NCBI GenBank assembly: GCA_965225935.1
Contig: CBDDCC010000011.1
Location: 271,791-335,790 of the forward strand
Source: CALJXB01 sp965225935
Lineage (GTDB): Bacteria; Pseudomonadota; Alphaproteobacteria; Kiloniellales; JAKSDN01
Direction: 5' to 3'
Length of the DNA: 64,000 nucleotides
Positions 44,300 to 53,188 of the stretch are shown here, piece by piece (the first letter of the stretch is position 1; each line of letters opens with the position of its first letter). The position numbers and the translations under genes were made by a program. The notes beneath the pieces are model-generated. The model saw only the letters and a program-made list of their open reading frames with translations. It was not told the origin of the DNA and searched no databases.

Positions 44300-45043
44300 A
44301 TGACGGGCGCGCTCGACCAGGTCCAGCCAGCCTTTCGCGCGGCCCTAGAGGCGGCGGCGGGCGGGATCTGCCGCGAGGGCAGCCTGACCAACGGCGACGC
44401 GAGCGAGGAACTACTGACGGCGGCGGAGGACGGCCGGCTGCTGCAGCTGACGGTCCACAAGGGCACGATCCGCCGCGCGGCGCACAGCGGGTCCGAGGAC
44501 GCGGCCGAGCGGGCGGTGCTCGATGTCGTCTGCCAGATCGTCGAGGGCCTGCCGCTGCAGGAGGCGGCCGATCACACCGGGCACCACTTGGTGGCGCGCC
44601 TGCGCGATCCGGAGGCGTCCTCGCCGGTCCCGGGCATCCTGACGCCCTGGAACGCCGATCCCCTGTTCCACCGGCCCTTGCGTCTGGTGCGCCGGATCCA
44701 TGCCGACCACGCGGCCTGCCACAATACGGTGTCGCGGGAGAACTTCTGGAACCCGCAGATCTCCCGGGACTGGCTGCGCCTCGGCGAATCCGAGCAGATG
44801 GCGCGGGTCGAGGAAGTCCTGGCAGCTTTCCGGGCCGATCAAGCCTTGGCCGACGGTGAGCTAGTCGTCGCCGGGGTCGAGAACAACATTCGCATTCTTC
44901 TCGCCTTCGGCGACGGGGTTGCCTACGCCCGCAAGCCGGGCCTGCTGATGGCCTTCGAGGCTAGGCTGCGCGCCGCTACCGGCGACCGTCTCGAGGTCTT
45001 CGCCGAAGAGATGAAGGACGACAACCGCATTCGCCGCCTCTAG
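44300..45043 (+). CDS. Unknown protein with weak NifU/IscU-like N-terminal pattern
   Basis: A 247-residue protein. The segment of about residues 25-95 (DGRLLQLTVHKGTIRRAAHSGSEDAAERAVLDVVCQIVEGLPLQEAADHTG) recalls the NifU/IscU N-terminal fold layout, but the ligand cysteines are absent, so this is only a topological hint. The C-terminal half (about 120-247) has His/Asn-rich patches, such as HADHAACHNTVSRENFWNP, and matches nothing I know. It follows the 107-residue protein without a gap and precedes the radical SAM gene by 14 bp, so a partner role with that enzyme is possible. Confidence 0.65.
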   Translation: MTGALDQVQPAFRAALEAAAGGICREGSLTNGDASEELLTAAEDGRLLQLTVHKGTIRRAAHSGSEDAAERAVLDVVCQIVEGLPLQEAADHTGHHLVARLRDPEASSPVPGILTPWNADPLFHRPLRLVRRIHADHAACHNTVSRENFWNPQISRDWLRLGESEQMARVEEVLAAFRADQALADGELVVAGVENNIRILLAFGDGVAYARKPGLLMAFEARLRAATGDRLEVFAEEMKDDNRIRRL

Positions 45044-45057
45044 GAGCACGTGCCTGA

Positions 45058-46182
45058 ATGACCGGCATGACCGACCATACGGAACTGATCCTGGACGGCA
45101 CCAAGATCGCCTGGCACCAGGACCGCATCCGGGCCTGGGAGCGCGGCGAGAAGATCGCGCCGATCACCATCGATATGGCGCTGACCCGGGCCTGCAACTT
45201 CGCCTGCCACTACTGCTACGCCATGCTGCAGGAGAACGACCGAAAGGTGATCAACAAACAGGTCATCTTCGATTTCCTGGATGACTGCGCGGAGATCGGC
45301 GTCAAGGGCATCAGCTTCGTCTCCGACGGCGAGAGCACCATCTCGCCGGTCTTCGTCGACGCCTGCCGGCACGGCCACGAGCTGGGCCTCTCCATGGCGG
45401 TGGGCACCAACGGCTTCGTGCTGAACCGGCGCAAGCTGGAGGAGGTGCTGCCGGCGCTCACCTACATCCGCATCAACATCTCCGCCGGCGAACGCGCGCG
45501 CTACGCAGAGATCATGGGCGTGAAGGAGCACTGGTTCGACAGGGTCTGCCAGAACATCCGCGACATGGTGGAGATCAAGAAGCGCGACGGGCTGCCGGTC
45601 ACCATCGGCCTGCAGATGGTGCTCATGCCCGAGTACGAAGACCAGATCCTGCCGCTCGCGCGCCTCGGCCAGGAGCTCCGGCCCGACTACCTGGTGATCA
45701 AGCACTGCTCCGACAACGAGGACGGCGACCTGGGCGTCGACTACCGGGCGTACAAGAAGCTCTACGACACCCTGCGCGCCGCCGAGGCCATGTCAGACGA
45801 GGACTACCGGGTCACCGTCAAGTGGTCGAAGATCGCGGCCGAGGGCCGGCGCTCCTACCAGCGCTGCTATGGCGCGCCCTTCATGATCCAGCTGTCCGGC
45901 TCGGGCCTGGTGGCGCCTTGCGGCATGCTGTTTAACGAGCGCTACAAGAAGTTCCACATCGGCAATATCTGCGACCAGCGCTTCAAGGATATCTGGGCCT
46001 CCGAGCGCTACTGGGAGGTCATGAACTACATCGCCAGCCCGGCCTTCAATGCCCAGACCATGTGCGGCTCGCTCTGTCTGCAGCACAAGGTGAACGAGTT
46101 CCTCGACGGCTACCAGAAGGGCCAGCTCGAGCTGCCGAAGCTGAACGGCCAGGAGCCGCCCCAGCACATCGATTTCGTTTGA
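45058..46182 (+). CDS. Radical SAM/SPASM-type enzyme
   Basis: A 374-residue radical SAM protein. The cluster motif CxxxCxxC is in TRACNFACHYCYAML near residue 46, followed by GISFVSDGESTISP. The C-terminal region (APCGMLFN, YGAPFMIQ, TMCGSLCLQHKVNEF) has Cys residues placed as in SPASM domains that bind extra clusters. It is the last gene of the glycan operon. Possible roles are sugar-ring or peptide modification; the substrate is unknown. Confidence 0.88.
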   Translation: MTGMTDHTELILDGTKIAWHQDRIRAWERGEKIAPITIDMALTRACNFACHYCYAMLQENDRKVINKQVIFDFLDDCAEIGVKGISFVSDGESTISPVFVDACRHGHELGLSMAVGTNGFVLNRRKLEEVLPALTYIRINISAGERARYAEIMGVKEHWFDRVCQNIRDMVEIKKRDGLPVTIGLQMVLMPEYEDQILPLARLGQELRPDYLVIKHCSDNEDGDLGVDYRAYKKLYDTLRAAEAMSDEDYRVTVKWSKIAAEGRRSYQRCYGAPFMIQLSGSGLVAPCGMLFNERYKKFHIGNICDQRFKDIWASERYWEVMNYIASPAFNAQTMCGSLCLQHKVNEFLDGYQKGQLELPKLNGQEPPQHIDFV

Positions 46183-46279
46183 GGTTCCTCCGCTTGGTCA
46201 ACGAGTTGGCTCTCTCAGACATTGACATGCAGAAACTGGTACTACAGCCCACTTCAAAAGTGATTGCCTTGCATTCCAG
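46183..46279. other. Left junction of the AT-rich cassette
   Basis: 97 bp in which composition falls sharply from GC-rich operon to AT-rich cassette. No direct repeat, tRNA end or integrase-type sequence was found here or at the right junction. Confidence 0.4.
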
Positions 46280-47509
46280 TTAGCTCCGGGCGACAAACAC
46301 CAGCTCAATTACAGGCGAGCTTTCAATTCCGTTTGATGCTCCAAGTGTGGAATGCTCGTGAGCTAACTCACCAGCTATCTCGACTTTAGAGTATCGCTCT
46401 CGCAGAAGCTGAACCAAACATTCTCGGGGGTTAGGGAGCAATCCGTGATCGGGGTAGCTCAAGATTAGTGTCGCCTCCATCCGCGCAGCGGCACCTATCA
46501 AGTCTTTGAATGATTGTTCAACTTTAGATTTTATTGAGAATGGAGAGTAGAACCGATCAAGCCTGTACTGCCCCTTCGATTCGATCTTAGGATAGTCATA
46601 TAACAGAAGAGTCTCCAGCAAATGATAGTATCGCGAGTAGTGATCGCTTGTGTAGGGGGGATCGCAGTAAATGACAGTTGGTTGGACGCGACATCGTGAT
46701 AGCCGGCGGAGAAGGTCGATCGCCTCACCATGATAAACACGATTGGATCGTCGCCACTCTCTCGTGCCCAACGGCCGCATGTTATCTAAGGCATTTTGCC
46801 ACTCCGACCAGATTGATCTGCGACGTTTGGCTAGAAAACGTTTCTTTGTGTGTCTTTTCACAGCCAAGTACTGGGCAAAGTGGCCTGTTGAATTCGAAAC
46901 CTTTCCAAGACTACGGCACAACGCAATCAACATCCAATCGCGTGTCTCGGAAGTTATCAATTCTTGCCGTGAGAGCCCATCGATAGCATAGCGGAGAGAA
47001 TCTATATCGATTGCTTGTTCGAGACCAACGTAGCCGCCAGCATATGTTATTGAGAACAGACAATACGGGGATTGCTTTTGCCCTAGTTGATAGGCTAGTC
47101 GTGTCTTAACAGATTTCATCGACTGACTACGCTTTGTTAAGTGGCTAGATATCTCACAGATCTCTTGCAGATCCTCGGAATGATGTGCACGCCTTTCACG
47201 AGCGAGAATCGATGCAAACGAGCGTTTGAGGGCCATTCTGTTGTTTTCAAATAGCTTTTGGCACTCACTAGATGCTTTGGGAGTTAGTTTGGGTTGGAAT
47301 CGAGCAGTAAAAAAAGAAGTGGCGACACTACATGCAAAATGCTGAACATCATTGCACCAGACAGTCCGCTCCGGCCCAACAGCAGTTCCAACTGCAGACA
47401 TGCCAGCGAATGCGTCCAGAACAGGACCATCGGGCGCCTGAGCTATAACATTCGCTATTTCGCTCGCCAGCTGCCGTTTGGTCCCCATGTATGTGAACTG
47501 GAGGGTCAT
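46280..47509 (-). CDS. D12-class DNA adenine methyltransferase
   Basis: A 409-residue alpha-class N6-adenine DNA methyltransferase. The N-terminal FTYMGTKRQLASEI and SAM-binding LDAFAGMSAVG (about 32-42) are in D12 order. The catalytic motif IV is D283-P-P-Y286 (YCDPPYTSDHYSRYYHLLETL). ATG at 47509 (MTLQFTYMG) is chosen, starting 10 nt after the PRTase-like stop; a start at 47569 would overlap that gene by 50 bp. AT-rich composition. No restriction endonuclease gene is adjacent. The recognition site is unknown. Confidence 0.9.
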   Translation of the reverse strand: MTLQFTYMGTKRQLASEIANVIAQAPDGPVLDAFAGMSAVGTAVGPERTVWCNDVQHFACSVATSFFTARFQPKLTPKASSECQKLFENNRMALKRSFASILARERRAHHSEDLQEICEISSHLTKRSQSMKSVKTRLAYQLGQKQSPYCLFSITYAGGYVGLEQAIDIDSLRYAIDGLSRQELITSETRDWMLIALCRSLGKVSNSTGHFAQYLAVKRHTKKRFLAKRRRSIWSEWQNALDNMRPLGTREWRRSNRVYHGEAIDLLRRLSRCRVQPTVIYCDPPYTSDHYSRYYHLLETLLLYDYPKIESKGQYRLDRFYSPFSIKSKVEQSFKDLIGAAARMEATLILSYPDHGLLPNPRECLVQLLRERYSKVEIAGELAHEHSTLGASNGIESSPVIELVFVARS

Positions 47510-47519
47510 CCAGAGTCGC

Positions 47520-48353
47520 TCAAGGTGGCAATGGCACATACCGTGGGAACAAGCCTTCCCACCTTTCATGAAAAGCGTGGAGAATCGGGATTGTGTTGTT
47601 TGGTGTTTTGTGACTCAGAACAAATAGCAACCCGCAGTCGCTGAAACCCTTTGGATGTCTATTGTCTGCTCTTCTACCATATCTTTCTAAGGTTATTTTC
47701 TCTTGATGTGTAAACCGCCTACATTCTGGACTAAACACGTTGTCGTCTTCTTCTAGTACAATGTGTACGACCAACGCCAGGTTGATGAGATCGTCAATCT
47801 TTGACATGGCCATTCGTGTGGCCGAGGTCAGGATCAGGTGGCATTCGGCGTCCGATGCGATCAGTTCTTGCAAGGTTGGCCACACAGTGCAGACCTGACG
47901 TCCTGATCCAGAAAAGTCATCTATGAAAACAACATGATCTTGGGCTGTTAAGTTTTGAAAAGGCAAATCGGTGGCGCCACAGAAAAGATGATTGTAAGCG
48001 GTAGATGTTAACTGATTGGCTTCGCGAAAAATTCTAACCATCGCATGGCCGCTTTCACCATGACCGCCGAACCCAACAAAGAACCATCTACCACTGCGGC
48101 GAGCCGGGTCAATGTTCCAGCCTTCAACTCTTTGCAGGGCGTTTCGGTAGCCAATCAGGATTTCCTGCTCGGACACAACTTGGACGCAATCGAGCACGCG
48201 GGCAGCAACGTCCCGGTCGGCATTTGTGAACCGTCCAAGCCATTGCTCGATGGATGGCTCAGTGGGCGGGTGCCTATAGAATCGAAAGACAGCAAGCCAT
48301 CCATCAATTCTCTCTCGTGTGATCGGTGAGCGGCGCCGACGGGGTTGTTTCAT
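47520..48353 (-). CDS. Phosphoribosyltransferase-like protein (PRTase-CE-like)
   Basis: A 277-residue protein with the PRPP-binding-type loop VVFIDDFSGSGRQ at about residues 131-143 (paired Asp D135-D136, then GSGR). This resembles the PRTase domains found in bacterial conflict systems more than housekeeping purine enzymes. FFVGFGGHGESG near residue 91 and CGATDLPFQNL add to the fold. The exact reaction is unknown. Its ATG overlaps the ParB-like stop (ATGA), so both are translated together. AT-rich. The N-terminal about 85 residues are a helical extension with no recognised domain. Confidence 0.75.
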   Translation of the reverse strand: MKQPRRRRSPITRERIDGWLAVFRFYRHPPTEPSIEQWLGRFTNADRDVAARVLDCVQVVSEQEILIGYRNALQRVEGWNIDPARRSGRWFFVGFGGHGESGHAMVRIFREANQLTSTAYNHLFCGATDLPFQNLTAQDHVVFIDDFSGSGRQVCTVWPTLQELIASDAECHLILTSATRMAMSKIDDLINLALVVHIVLEEDDNVFSPECRRFTHQEKITLERYGRRADNRHPKGFSDCGLLFVLSHKTPNNTIPILHAFHERWEGLFPRYVPLPP

Positions 48354-49324
48354 CTTGAGCGCCTATCCGCGGAAGCCAGCTTACGCTCTATCAGCCTAAG
48401 GAGTTTTTCTAGCTCTTTCCACAGTTGCTCTTCGCCAAAAAATTCTTGCACGTCAATTCCCTGCAAATCGTCATACAGCCTGCTCAGAGAATTGATTAGT
48501 CTGCCAGCTCTGCGATGTATTTGGACAACATCAATCTCCAAGTAAGAAATATCAATAGTGTCATCGAAAACAAACATCTTGAATCTCTTCTCGAACTCCT
48601 TTTCATGACCGGCTCGACGAGAATTCGATATATACTGCTTAATTTTTCGAAAATCAGTAACAGATCGAAATCCGGATAGTTTGTTTTGATACTTGAACAA
48701 GAATCTATCTATGAGTTCATCTCTCTTATACCAGCCCATACTTGAAACGAATCGGTCACGTATTATGGGATAGAGTTCTATAAAGAAATCAGCTTTTATT
48801 CGCTCCTTTGGTTCAGCAAAAAGCATCATTTCTTGATAGCGCTTTGGAAATCTAAGTAGCTTCTTGCAGCGAGTTACGACCGCCAAATCCAATCCAGTTA
48901 ACTCGGCGAGAGGTTTGTCCCTATTCTCATGCAGTTCCTTCATCAACACACCAAGCTTAAGGGCCGTTGGCATTAGCTCCCAATCTTGCCGAAGCTTGTG
49001 GATTTGGAACATTGTAACGATGTTCTGGGCGGTTGTTGGCTCAGCAACTTCATTTATTGGCACTTCAGGAAGGTTTAGTTCCTGCGCACACATCCATCGG
49101 CGCTGACCATCCAGTATGGTAAACTGATCAGAACCCTTGGCTCTAAATACTGTCAGAGGGACGAGGATCCCAACCTTCCGGATGGATTCTTCAAGTGTCT
49201 TTAGTGGTAGAGCGTCAAACAGCATACGAGGATTGTGTGGATTCGGCCTAAGCGATTGAGTGGGAACTGTGGCCGGTCCAACCGGTGCGTGTTGTTGCCG
49301 AGGGATTTTTGTTCTCTTTGCCAT
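48350..49324 (-). CDS. ParB/Srx-fold N-terminal domain protein
   Basis: A 324-residue protein. Residues about 20-110 are a ParB/Spo0J-like domain: VPTQSLRPNPHNPR, the QxPxxV-type ESIRKVGILVPLTVF and the phosphate loop LDGQRRWMCAQEL (GERR replaced by GQRR, residues 73-76). The remainder is helical with no typical ParB centromere HTH recognised. AGGTGA precedes the ATG at 49324 by a few bases; this start is preferred over 49402. First gene of the cassette. It may be a CTP-binding or nuclease domain; which one is not decidable from sequence. Confidence 0.82.
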   Translation of the reverse strand: MAKRTKIPRQQHAPVGPATVPTQSLRPNPHNPRMLFDALPLKTLEESIRKVGILVPLTVFRAKGSDQFTILDGQRRWMCAQELNLPEVPINEVAEPTTAQNIVTMFQIHKLRQDWELMPTALKLGVLMKELHENRDKPLAELTGLDLAVVTRCKKLLRFPKRYQEMMLFAEPKERIKADFFIELYPIIRDRFVSSMGWYKRDELIDRFLFKYQNKLSGFRSVTDFRKIKQYISNSRRAGHEKEFEKRFKMFVFDDTIDISYLEIDVVQIHRRAGRLINSLSRLYDDLQGIDVQEFFGEEQLWKELEKLLRLIERKLASADRRSR

Positions 49325-49732
49325 GATTTCACCTGGCCAATCGGAATTCCATCCATTCTCGACTTGTGGGGTTGCGGAGCGGGTCACTTGAGTGACACAC
49401 ATGACTCAAGGTAAAGAGTTTCATCAACCCCACTATGTGGTCTTCCAACAGTTGATCGCTCGAACCCAAGCAGTGGATAGCTTTGGTCCGGGGAAGGCCC
49501 GGAAGATCTCTGCCGATAGAGTAGGATAACCAACTGGTACGTAGAGCTGGACGGACTGCAACGCGATTCCTCTACAGCACTCAAGACCGATAGGTTGGTA
49601 TAGAACATGGAGCCGAGAAATCAATCGGAGATGGCTACAGTCCTGTTTCACCTGATACTCGGATTGTTTGAATCTACTGCATGACTTTGATGTGGTCCAA
49701 TTCCGCCGGAGGCACGCAGGTGATTCGCGAGT
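49325..49732. other. AT-richer non-coding region upstream of the cassette
   Basis: About 400 bp between the cassette and the glycosyltransferase end. It holds the inverted repeat at 49387-49410 and probably the cassette promoter. No tRNA, integrase fragment or terminal repeat matching 46183-46279 was seen. Composition returns to GC-rich near 49710. Confidence 0.4.
49387..49410. promoter_or_regulatory. Inverted repeat upstream of the ParB-like gene
   Basis: CTTGAGT, 10-nt spacer, ACTCAAG. The 24-bp span of 7-bp arms fits an operator for a dimeric repressor about 60 bp upstream of the chosen start. The regulator is unknown; autoregulation by the ParB-like protein is a guess. Confidence 0.45.
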
Positions 49733-50491
49733 TCAACCGACCTGGCGCTTCAGGTCCCAGAGCGCCCGGGCAACCTTCACCAGGTTGGAGAGGCGGAAGG
49801 CCTTGGTGCGGTCGTGCTCGCGGGCGCTGATCTCGACGCCGACCGTGGTGAACGCTACGCCGCGCTTCAGGAGCTTGGTGATGGCCTCGGCCTGGTAGGC
49901 GAAGCTGTCGGTCTCGATCTCGATCTCCCTGAGCCGGTCGAGGCGGTGGACGACCAGGCCGTTGTAGTAAGGTACCCGGAGACCGAAGAGGCCGTTCATG
50001 ACGGCGACGAAACCCCAGGAGGCAAGCCGCCTGGCGGGTCCGCGGACCTCGGGATTGGTGACGTAGGGGATCACCATGTCGGCGTCGCCGGCCGCAATAA
50101 GAATCGGCACGATGCCGTGGGCCGGATGGGCGTTGTCGCCGGGGACCATCATGACGTAGAGGCCATGGGCGGCGGCCACGCCCGCCTTGTAGGCTCCGCC
50201 AAGACCCAGGTTTTGGGCATTGTAGACTGGCTGGATCCGGGGACGCTCTCCGGCCAAGGCGCGGATCGCCCCCGCGGTGCCGTCGGCGCTACCGTCGTCC
50301 ACCAGGATGATTTCGTAGCCGGCGAGGCCGGCCTCCTCGGCGGCCCTCTCGATCTCGGTCACCGTGCCCGCCACGTTTTTCTCTTCGTTGTAGCAGGGCA
50401 CGACGAAGCTGAAATCGGGTCTGGAATCGGAGCGGCACAGGCCGGGATCGGCTTCGGTCATGGGTTCGAGGTGCGCTGCTGTCATGTCCAT
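49733..50491 (-). CDS. Glycosyltransferase family 2
   Basis: A 252-residue GT2 enzyme of the dolichyl-phosphate-mannose-synthase type. FSFVVPCYNEEKNVAGTV and EIILVDDGSADGTAGAI form the donor-binding site. NLGLGGAYKAGVAAAHGLYVMMVPGDN gives the metal-contact region. No membrane segments. The FGLRVPYYNGLVVHRLDRL motif resembles polyprenyl-phosphate sugar transferases. Co-oriented with the flippase-like gene upstream, 73 bp apart. Confidence 0.9.
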   Translation of the reverse strand: MDMTAAHLEPMTEADPGLCRSDSRPDFSFVVPCYNEEKNVAGTVTEIERAAEEAGLAGYEIILVDDGSADGTAGAIRALAGERPRIQPVYNAQNLGLGGAYKAGVAAAHGLYVMMVPGDNAHPAHGIVPILIAAGDADMVIPYVTNPEVRGPARRLASWGFVAVMNGLFGLRVPYYNGLVVHRLDRLREIEIETDSFAYQAEAITKLLKRGVAFTTVGVEISAREHDRTKAFRLSNLVKVARALWDLKRQVG

Positions 50492-50564
50492 GAGAGAACC
50501 GCTTCGGGAGCATGGCCGATTCGGGCCGGTCCGGCGAGGCCAATCGGGACCGCGGCCAGGGCCG

Positions 50565-51536
50565 TTAGTCTGAGCCGCCCTCGGCGGGGTTCGTGGCGGG
50601 ACCGGCCGGGCGGCCGCTGCCCTGGAGCATCCAGACCAAGCCGCCCAGGAGCCCGAATGCGAGGAACAGCAGGCCGAAGAGGATGGAAATCAAGGCGGCC
50701 TCGCCCTCGCCGATGCCCAGCAGGCCCAGCCCCACCACCATGGAGCCCTCGCGCACGCCCCAGCCGGCGATCGAGATGGGAAGGGAGGCGGCGACCAGCA
50801 CGCCGGGCACCACCGCCATGGCGCCCCAGAAGCCCAGCGGGATCTCCAGGGCCAGGGCCAGAAGGTAGACGGCGCCGCTGAGGACGACCTGGCCGATCAG
50901 CGAGGCCAGCACCAGGTCCGCCAGCCGCCGCGGCCGGCCGGCCAGCAGGTGCACCTCCCGCGCCAGGACGTCGAGACCGGCGCGCAGCCGCGCGAAGGGG
51001 AGCCAGCCCAGGCTGCGCACCAGGACCGGCGCCAGGGCGACGAGGACGAGGCCCGCCGCGCTGGCGGCCGCCATGATCCAGGCGGGCCCCGAGCCGCCGA
51101 AGATCAGAACCAGGCCGAGAGCGCCGACCAGGCCGAGGGCCAGCAGCGCGAAGAGGCCGATGATCCGGTCTATCAGGACCGAGCGGAAGGCGAGGCCGAT
51201 CGGCCGGCCCAGGCCGCGCAGCAGCCAGACCCGCATGCCGTCGCCGCCGATGGTGGACGGCAGCACCTGGTTGAAGAAGAGGGAGACGACGGTGGGCCCG
51301 AAGAGCTGCCAAGGACGCGGCTGCACGTCGATGATGCCGACGACACGCTCCCAGCGCCAGGTCATGACGACCGCGTTCTGGAAGAAGACCAGCACCGCAG
51401 CCGCCAGGAGGTAGCCGAAGGAGATCCGGTCCAGGCGCTCCAGCAATGCATCGAGCTCGACATTGCGCAGCACCCAGTAGATGAGTCCGGCGGTGATGGC
51501 GAGCTTGACGGGAAAGATCAGCGCGTTCTTGGACAT
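50565..51536 (-). CDS. Flippase-like integral membrane protein (LPG-synthase TM/UPF0104 family)
   Basis: A 323-residue protein with about eight membrane segments of the lysylphosphatidylglycerol-synthase membrane-domain family. Family marks are the segment FNQVLPSTIGGDGMRVWLL and, near the C-terminus, SLPISIAGWGVREGSMVVGL. Start at 51536 (MSKNALIF) is chosen; an upstream in-frame start would add 20 non-hydrophobic residues. A role in moving a lipid-linked sugar is suggested by its glycosyltransferase neighbour, not shown by the sequence. Confidence 0.87.
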   Translation of the reverse strand: MSKNALIFPVKLAITAGLIYWVLRNVELDALLERLDRISFGYLLAAAVLVFFQNAVVMTWRWERVVGIIDVQPRPWQLFGPTVVSLFFNQVLPSTIGGDGMRVWLLRGLGRPIGLAFRSVLIDRIIGLFALLALGLVGALGLVLIFGGSGPAWIMAAASAAGLVLVALAPVLVRSLGWLPFARLRAGLDVLAREVHLLAGRPRRLADLVLASLIGQVVLSGAVYLLALALEIPLGFWGAMAVVPGVLVAASLPISIAGWGVREGSMVVGLGLLGIGEGEAALISILFGLLFLAFGLLGGLVWMLQGSGRPAGPATNPAEGGSD

Positions 51537-51692
51537 GCCGTGAGAGGGCCCGCGGCGCGCGGTCCGGCGATTGCCGAGAGGCGGATGGGAGGCCACTCCT
51601 TAGCACCCGGCCGCGCGGCCCGGAATGCTTTTCTGGGCTGCCGATCCGGGGGCATGGGGATGGATGGCGGGCGCGCCCTCAGGCGCGGACGC

Positions 51693-52853
51693 TCAGGCGA
51701 CCTTCAGATCGTAGAAGTGCTTTTTCAGCAGCGCCGAAGGGTCGGGCAGCGCCTTCAGGGCAGAGACGATGCGCGGGGCGCTCTTGCCGTCGCCGTAGGG
51801 GTTCTCGACCCTCGAGCAGTCGAGCGACATGGCCTTGATGATGGCCTGGATGATGGCCGTGCTCTCGGCCGGGCAGTCGATCACCGACTCCGCCTTCAGG
51901 CGGCCACGCTGGCGCTCGCCGATGTTCACCGTCGGGACCTTGAAGGCGGGCGCCTCGTAGAGCCCGCTGGAGGAATTGCCGATCAGCGCGTCGCAGTGGG
52001 ACAGCGTGCTGAGGTAGAGCTTCTGGCCGAGCGAGATCCGCAGAATGGCGTTCTCGTGATCGCTCACGAAATCCTCGATGCGCCGGGTGAAGCTGCGGCC
52101 TTCGCTGTCGCTGTTCGGGCCGCTGATGATGAGACCGAACTCGGGGCCCAGCTCCGAGAGGGCGGTCATCAGCTCCTCGAGCTGGGAGAGGCTGCGCTCC
52201 ATGGCGAGCGTCTCAGGGTGGAAGGTGACCAGCAGGTTGTAGGGCCGGGCCGGGATGCTGAGGGAGGCGAAGGTCTCTTCCTTGGAGAGGCGCTGGATCC
52301 CGCGGATCTGATCCAGGCCCGGATTGCCCACCAGGTGGATGTTGTCCGGGTTCTCGCCCATCTGGCGCAGCCGCCGGGCGGCCGCCTGGTTGGTCGCGAA
52401 ATGCAGGTGGGCCATCTTGGTGATGGCGTGGCGCACGCCCTCGTCGTAGGCGCCGTCCGAGGTGTCGCCGCCGCAGAGATGGGCGACGGGCACTCGCGCG
52501 ATGTGGGCGGCCTGGACGGCCGCCAGCACCTCGTAGCGATCGCCCAGGACGATCATGATGTCGGGGCGCAGGTGCTGCAGGGCGTCGGCGAAGCCGATCA
52601 CGCCTTGACCGATCGACTTGGTGACCGAGGCCACGTCGTCGCCGCGCTGCAGGCACTCGACCCGCGCCGCGACGGCGAAGCCGTCCTGCTCGATGCGCCG
52701 GTAGGTGAAGCCGAACTCGGTGGTCAGGTGCATGCCCGTGACGATGACCTGGAGATCCAGGTTGGGGTCGTCGCGGATCAGGCGCATCGGCGGGGCGAGG
52801 AGGCCATAGTCGGCCCGGCTGCTGGTCACCACGCAGATGCGCCGGCGGGTCAT
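51693..52853 (-). CDS. UDP-N-acetylglucosamine 2-epimerase, hydrolysing (NeuC/LegG-like)
   Basis: A 386-residue member of the hydrolysing UDP-GlcNAc 2-epimerase group. ICVVTSSRADYGLLAPPMRLI opens the fold. VLGDRYEVLAAV, HLCGGDTSDGAYDEGVRHAITKMAHLHFATN and NSSSGLYEAPAFKVPTVNIGERQRGR are subfamily-typical. Such enzymes release ManNAc-type sugars for sialic or legionaminic acid synthesis. The following NeuB-type synthase is not in the window. AAAGGA lies 9 nt before the ATG at 52853. Confidence 0.93.
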   Translation of the reverse strand: MTRRRICVVTSSRADYGLLAPPMRLIRDDPNLDLQVIVTGMHLTTEFGFTYRRIEQDGFAVAARVECLQRGDDVASVTKSIGQGVIGFADALQHLRPDIMIVLGDRYEVLAAVQAAHIARVPVAHLCGGDTSDGAYDEGVRHAITKMAHLHFATNQAAARRLRQMGENPDNIHLVGNPGLDQIRGIQRLSKEETFASLSIPARPYNLLVTFHPETLAMERSLSQLEELMTALSELGPEFGLIISGPNSDSEGRSFTRRIEDFVSDHENAILRISLGQKLYLSTLSHCDALIGNSSSGLYEAPAFKVPTVNIGERQRGRLKAESVIDCPAESTAIIQAIIKAMSLDCSRVENPYGDGKSAPRIVSALKALPDPSALLKKHFYDLKVA

Positions 52854-53188
52854 GCCATTGTTCCTTTGCAAGATTCGGGGCCTGGCGGGCTCGCGGCCGC
52901 ATCGGGGTCGCCGGAGGGCGCCCGGCACGCATTGTCGGCGTGCGTCGTCGTCCGAGGGGAAGGGGTGAACCCGCCGGCCCCAGTCACGAGAGGCTTGCCT
53001 TGACCGAGCCGCATGCTCCACCGTTGGCCGCAAGCCGCGGCCGGTCGGCGGCCGCGGAGTTTCGTTGGGCCCACCTTAGGCTTGCGCGGTTTACGGACCC
53101 TTAATCCACAACGGCAAGAAAGCGTTGACGGATGGCCCGTCGGGGCCGGGAATCGGCGTCCGGCCGCCTAGCGGAGCCGTAGGCGAAG
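52854..53188. other. Intergenic divergent region
   Basis: 335 bp between the divergent 2-epimerase and GmhB-like genes. It contains an 8-bp perfect inverted repeat CCGCGGCC (53035-53042) and GGCCGCGG (53050-53057) with a 7-nt loop. No gene is supported. Promoters for both sides are expected here but no convincing boxes are visible. Confidence 0.45.

Noticed and set aside
46183..49732. Attachment-site or terminal repeats flanking the AT-rich cassette
   Set aside because: Compared both junctions by eye and found no shared direct or inverted repeat, no tRNA end and no integrase.
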